NCBI GenBank assembly: GCA_964368495.1
Contig: CAYJAJ010000001.1
Coordinates: forward strand, 55,374 to 119,373
DNA: 64,000 nt
Direction: 5' to 3'
From: CALVGQ01 sp964368495
GTDB lineage: Bacteria; Bacillota_I; Bacilli_A; Erysipelotrichales; Erysipelotrichaceae
Program-made: the position numbers and the translations under genes
Notes under the pieces: generated by a model
Seen by the model: the letters and a program-made list of their open reading frames with translations, nothing else
Told to the model about the DNA's origin: nothing
Databases searched by the model: none
Part shown: one piece after another, positions 60,792-64,000 of the stretch
Layout: each line of letters opens with the position of its first letter
Position numbering within the stretch: position 1 is the stretch's first letter

Positions 60792-61606
60792 TTTAAACCT
60801 CTTTTCTTAGCGAAGTTTCTTTCAAAAAATAAGGCTAAATTTAAATGAAATAAATAAAAAATAAAGTATATGAAATTCAATTGAGAAGCATTACTTACCA
60901 AATCACTTTGAAACATTGTTTTAGTTAAATAGGCAGAAAACAAGCTGAAACAGATGACCATATAAAAACCTTTTCTTTTTGTATCCATACCAATTTTAAA
61001 GTTGTTAGCCAATTTTTCTTTTTCTTCGATATACTTTGATAATACTTTGTATTGCACTAAAGAAGTAATACCATCTTTGGATTTAGAAATGTAAAGTTGA
61101 TGTAGTTTTTTTATTTCTTCACACTGGTAGATACTTTGTAAAGAATTCTCTAGTGAATTTCCTTGATTAATTTTCGTAATTGTTTTAATTAATTCATCTT
61201 TTAATGGACTATCTAAAACTGTAGAACAATCAATAAGTGTTTTTGTCACAGTTTTATTCTCATTTAAATAAGTTAATGCAATATTTACATAATCGAATAT
61301 TTCTTTATTTAATTTTTCTTTATAGATTCGTACACAATGTATGTAGTTAAGATAAGGTAAAAATAATAAAATGTATCCAATTAAAAATAATGTATATGAT
61401 AAGTCTTCTATTGTGCTATAGACAATAATGAATATAACAATGGATATTGCAATTGCCTTGGTTGTGTATTCATTGATAGTGTATTGAACATTTATTTTCT
61501 TCAACATTTTAGAAACTTCATGAAAACTGTATTTGAATTTTAAGTCAGCCCATAAAAGAATGATAGATAAGCAAGTCATAAAATAAAGAGTTATATAACT
61601 ATTCAT
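60788..61606 (-). CDS. TadB-like membrane protein
   Basis: The 272-residue protein has two N-terminal helices (about 5-22 and 45-85), a cytoplasmic T2SSF-type domain (about 95-215) and two C-terminal helices. It overlaps the TadA gene by eight bases and lies directly before the TadC-like gene. It forms the inner-membrane platform of the pilus machine by analogy. Confidence 0.72.
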   Translation of the reverse strand: MNSYITLYFMTCLSIILLWADLKFKYSFHEVSKMLKKINVQYTINEYTTKAIAISIVIFIIVYSTIEDLSYTLFLIGYILLFLPYLNYIHCVRIYKEKLNKEIFDYVNIALTYLNENKTVTKTLIDCSTVLDSPLKDELIKTITKINQGNSLENSLQSIYQCEEIKKLHQLYISKSKDGITSLVQYKVLSKYIEEKEKLANNFKIGMDTKRKGFYMVICFSLFSAYLTKTMFQSDLVSNASQLNFIYFIFYLFHLNLALFFERNFAKKRGLK

Positions 61607-62618
61607 TCTTCAATCCTTTGTTTTTGAGTTTTGGGCTATGTTCTTGAAGCTGCTCTTGATGTTTATAAATGCAGTATTCTTTTGGTTGTAGATTCGTGTA
61701 ATCATATTCAACTATTGATGAAATAAATCGTTTAACCCCATGATCTTCTTTCTTTTTAACGCATATTACAACATCAATAAGACAGTGGACACGGTGATTT
61801 AATGAAGCATAGTTTGATGAATCCAATTTAAGCATTTGAAGTATTCTTGTTGTTACACCTACGTCTTCATCAGTATGCATTGTTGTAATCACCTTGCAAC
61901 CTGAACTCATCGCATCAAGCAAGTCATCAATTTCTTTTTCTCTGGCTTCTTGAAGAAACAACCACTGCAAATTTTGTCTTAAACATTTTGCGATAACATT
62001 CGAATAACTCAACTTATCTCTAACCCTTACTTCTAACACATTCTTATTAGGATAAAGTAAAGGTAGCTGAAATTCCATTGAGTCCTCCACAGTAATAATT
62101 CTTTGATTGTTGGGTATAAACTGTGCTAACCATTTTACAAGTTGAGTTTTTCCACTTCCGGTTTCACCAATAACTAAAATATTAACACCTAATTTAATGT
62201 ATGTTTTTAACAAAGCGAGAACTTCTTTGGTCGCAAATTTTGTTTTTAACATCATCTTGTTGTTTAAGATGTTATCTTTTGTGACCTTTCTTAATGCTAA
62301 GGCAACTCCTTCGCCAGCAATATGTGGATGAAATGCACTGACACGAAGAATATAACAGCCTTTTTCAATTTCACCTTCTAAAAATGGAAATGAAGGGTTA
62401 AATTCTTTCTCCATTTTATTAGCGACTTGATTAGCGATTTGAAAACACTTGTATTTATCGATTTTAAAATCTGCAAGAAAAGATCCTTTAGTGTTTGAGG
62501 TTATGTATATTGTTCCATTAGGATTACAAACGATATCACGCACATCTTCTTTATTAATTACATCTTGTAATATCCCTAAATCAATATGTTGAAATTGATT
62601 ATTCAATGATGTTTTCAT
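61599..62618 (-). CDS. TadA/CpaF-like pilus assembly ATPase
   Basis: The ATPase powers Flp pilus assembly at the cytoplasmic face. In 339 residues it has an N-terminal domain with KEDVRDIVCNPNGTIYI, the Walker A GETGSGKTQL (about residue 155), the Asp box ITVEDSMEFQLP, a Walker B-like LFLQEAREKEID, and the His box TTMHTDED. Length is that of a small CpaF. It overlaps the CpaB-like gene by 20 bases. A partner prepilin peptidase is not in the window. Confidence 0.85.
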   Translation of the reverse strand: MKTSLNNQFQHIDLGILQDVINKEDVRDIVCNPNGTIYITSNTKGSFLADFKIDKYKCFQIANQVANKMEKEFNPSFPFLEGEIEKGCYILRVSAFHPHIAGEGVALALRKVTKDNILNNKMMLKTKFATKEVLALLKTYIKLGVNILVIGETGSGKTQLVKWLAQFIPNNQRIITVEDSMEFQLPLLYPNKNVLEVRVRDKLSYSNVIAKCLRQNLQWLFLQEAREKEIDDLLDAMSSGCKVITTMHTDEDVGVTTRILQMLKLDSSNYASLNHRVHCLIDVVICVKKKEDHGVKRFISSIVEYDYTNLQPKEYCIYKHQEQLQEHSPKLKNKGLKNE

Positions 62619-63387
62619 CAGGAAGCACGATTTCTTTTAAAGTTATGTCGATTGTGCGTTGGTATATAGCATCTTTAATCTTAGTGATATCATAATAATT
62701 TGTTGGGTTACTCACTTCATGTACTGCATCATAACTCATTATGGGAAACACTTCTCCAAATTCTTTAGCTCGTCCTACTAAATCAGCATCTTCATAAGAA
62801 AGGGCAACTACAAGATAGGTTGTTGATCCTTCTTTGTAGCCATCACTTTCTAATGAATCGTTATATATAGCCAATACTTTAGTTTGTTTTACAAGTTCAC
62901 CATAGATAATTTTTTCTTGATTATCAATGGCTTCGATTCCAGTGCCAGAAAAGTACAAGTCAATATTGTGGCCTTCTCTTATTGAGTTTGCATAAGTATT
63001 TGCTTTGTCAACTTCTAAAGTAACAGCAAGTTCTTCTTCCTCAAGATCAAAATACCCAGCATTTTTAACTTCACTTTTTTCTTTAATTAGATCACGATAA
63101 ATCAACGAGCCTTCAGCAAGGGAGTTACCATAATCTACAACTTTACCCACAATGTCAATTTCATCAATATAAATATTTTCAGATAAAATAGTATTAGGAA
63201 TTTCGACAAACATTAAATCTTCCTTTGTTATTTCTTTTCCTTCCTTTAAATATTTGTTTGTTATGGGAATTTGTTTTAAGTTTAAAGAGTGGACTATGGT
63301 TTGGTTAAATATCATTGTTGTGAATATTGCAAATACTATCATAAGAATGCATGTAGCTAGTTCTTTATGTTCTTTAATTTTTTTCAT
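62599..63387 (-). CDS. CpaB/SAF-domain pilus assembly protein
   Basis: The 262-residue protein has one N-terminal anchor (CILMIVFAIFTTMIFNQTIV), then the SAF-like region IPITNKYLKEGKEITKEDLMFVEIPNTIL. CpaB homologues are thought to position the pilus channel. It is directly before the TadA gene and after a TadE-like gene. An orphan paralogue is at 26541-27272. Confidence 0.75.
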   Translation of the reverse strand: MKKIKEHKELATCILMIVFAIFTTMIFNQTIVHSLNLKQIPITNKYLKEGKEITKEDLMFVEIPNTILSENIYIDEIDIVGKVVDYGNSLAEGSLIYRDLIKEKSEVKNAGYFDLEEEELAVTLEVDKANTYANSIREGHNIDLYFSGTGIEAIDNQEKIIYGELVKQTKVLAIYNDSLESDGYKEGSTTYLVVALSYEDADLVGRAKEFGEVFPIMSYDAVHEVSNPTNYYDITKIKDAIYQRTIDITLKEIVLPDENIIE

Positions 63388-63788
63388 TAATTACTCCTTT
63401 TATCATCAACAAGTATTAAACTAAAGTATTTCGTGGTAGAAATTTCATCAATGCTCTTCAATTCATTTTCGAAGCTTATTTCTGCAGCTATTGCAGCTGG
63501 AAAAGAATTTACTTCAATAAAGTTAATGGTGTATGGAGCATTCAAATCATTATTAAATTCAAAATTCTCTCTCCAAATTTCTTTCGTAGTTTCTTCATCT
63601 AAAGTACATTCATTATTTACAATGTAATCTCCAATATTAATGCAATCTTGTAGTGTAGTTAATTGAGTGGTGCGAGTAGCTTCAAATATATTATCATCTA
63701 ATAATAATTCATTGCTGTAATCAAGCCCACCTAGTACTAAGCACACAAAGAAATTAATGATACTAAAAAAAGCAACAGCACCACTCAC
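63387..63788 (-). CDS. TadE/TadG-like pseudopilin, putative
   Basis: The protein has one N-terminal helix (VSGAVAFFSIINFFVCLVLGG) and an extracytoplasmic domain with a few Cys (LQDCINIG, NNECTLDEE). I chose GTG 63788 because AGGAGG lies eight bases upstream; the ATG at 63794 is too close to that RBS. The small pilin gene is just upstream and the CpaB-like gene overlaps by one base. No canonical prepilin cleavage motif is seen. Confidence 0.55.
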   Translation of the reverse strand: MSGAVAFFSIINFFVCLVLGGLDYSNELLLDDNIFEATRTTQLTTLQDCINIGDYIVNNECTLDEETTKEIWRENFEFNNDLNAPYTINFIEVNSFPAAIAAEISFENELKSIDEISTTKYFSLILVDDKRSN

Positions 63789-63799
63789 AAACATTCCTC

Positions 63800-63940
63800 C
63801 TATCCTAGTAGTTTGTTGAAACTATCAAGTATACCTTGAGTTAATTCATTCATAAAATCACCTTTTGCGAATGTTATGAATAGTCCAAAAACTGCAATTA
63901 CTACAATAACTAATCCGTATTCTTCAAAAAAAGCTTTCAA
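63800..63940 (-). CDS. Small Flp-type pilin-like protein, TTG start
   Basis: A 46-residue frame that starts with TTG at 63940 and ends with TAG at 63800. The sequence KAFFEEYGLVIVVIAVFGL then FITFAKGDFMNELTQG has the short basic leader, Glu followed by a Tyr-Gly, and single hydrophobic helix of Flp/TadE-class pilins. RBS GGGGTG lies just upstream. It is the first gene seen in the Tad locus, 12 bases ahead of the pseudopilin gene. Flp pilins are about this size. The main uncertainty is the TTG start. Confidence 0.65.
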   Translation of the reverse strand: MKAFFEEYGLVIVVIAVFGLFITFAKGDFMNELTQGILDSFNKLLG

Positions 63941-64000
63941 AATTTCACCCCGCTTTCATAAAAAAATAATTTTATAAAAAATTACTTTATACTTATATAT

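Noticed and set aside
1..64000. CRISPR arrays, insertion sequences, prophage or integrase genes
   Set aside because: I saw no direct repeats with regular spacing, no transposase or integrase motifs and no terminal inverted repeats with target duplications in the window.

Overview
The window is AT-rich, gene-dense DNA from a low-GC Bacillota. The Rnf complex, two-subunit class I fumarase, type III glutamine synthetase and glycine cleavage genes suggest a fermentative anaerobe. YunB, YunC, YuiD and DUF1540 homologues fit a Bacilli/Erysipelotrichia-like lineage with sporulation ancestry; no finer placement is justified. Two runs of ten N (16906-16915 and 32201-32210) show that this is a draft assembly, and each falls inside a gene.

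Layout. 1-19 kb is ordinary housekeeping: the start of a WYL-type regulator, a CDF metal transporter, an APC amino-acid permease, a HAD phosphatase, a cyclophilin with a tiny downstream ORF, RlmA-like methyltransferase, fumarase alpha/beta, a flavin-reductase-like protein, an AI-2E-type permease, GlnN, YunC/YunB, Nfu, YuiD, a patatin-like lipase, an S1 protein and phosphoglucose isomerase. A nim-like gene is interrupted by a stop codon. 18.2-25.2 kb holds apbE (minus) and rnfCDGEA-x-B (plus). This Rnf cluster carries extra FMN-binding domains on RnfD and RnfG, has a short RnfB without its ferredoxin modules, and has a four-cysteine mini-protein between rnfA and rnfB. 25.3-27.5 kb has a 2-hydroxyacid dehydrogenase, a DUF1540 mini-protein, an orphan CpaB/SAF-like protein and tRNA-His.

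27.8-40.9 kb is the most interesting block, a probable self-contained envelope-stress regulon. It encodes a 7TM sensor with a degenerate kinase end, a NarL-type histidine kinase (split by an assembly gap) and a LuxR-type response regulator. Next comes an operon of SPFH/YdjI-like, zinc-ribbon/YdjG-like, TPM/YdjH-like, lipoprotein, small membrane, PspA/YdjF-like and lipoprotein genes, and a divergent propeller-like lipoprotein closes the block. Three promoters in it share a palindrome, ATGTGC-N6-GCACAT (one arm has a mismatch at 40.8 kb). Its last T is the first T of a -35 box that is followed by a 17-bp spacer and a good -10. This identical geometry points to direct activation by the encoded response regulator.

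41-50 kb: an LCP-family protein, an unknown protein, an iron alcohol dehydrogenase/aldehyde dehydrogenase pair, an XRE regulator, DUF378, DegV, a YgjP-like metallopeptidase and a small lipoprotein. 50.3-57.1 kb: a tandem glycine riboswitch with a terminator controls gcvT-gcvH-gcvPA-gcvPB-lplA-lpdA. 57.1-64 kb (minus): a Tad/Flp-type pilus locus comprising a tiny pilin, pseudopilin-like proteins, CpaB, the TadA ATPase, TadB, TadC and a large secreted protein. The locus runs off the window or is incomplete.
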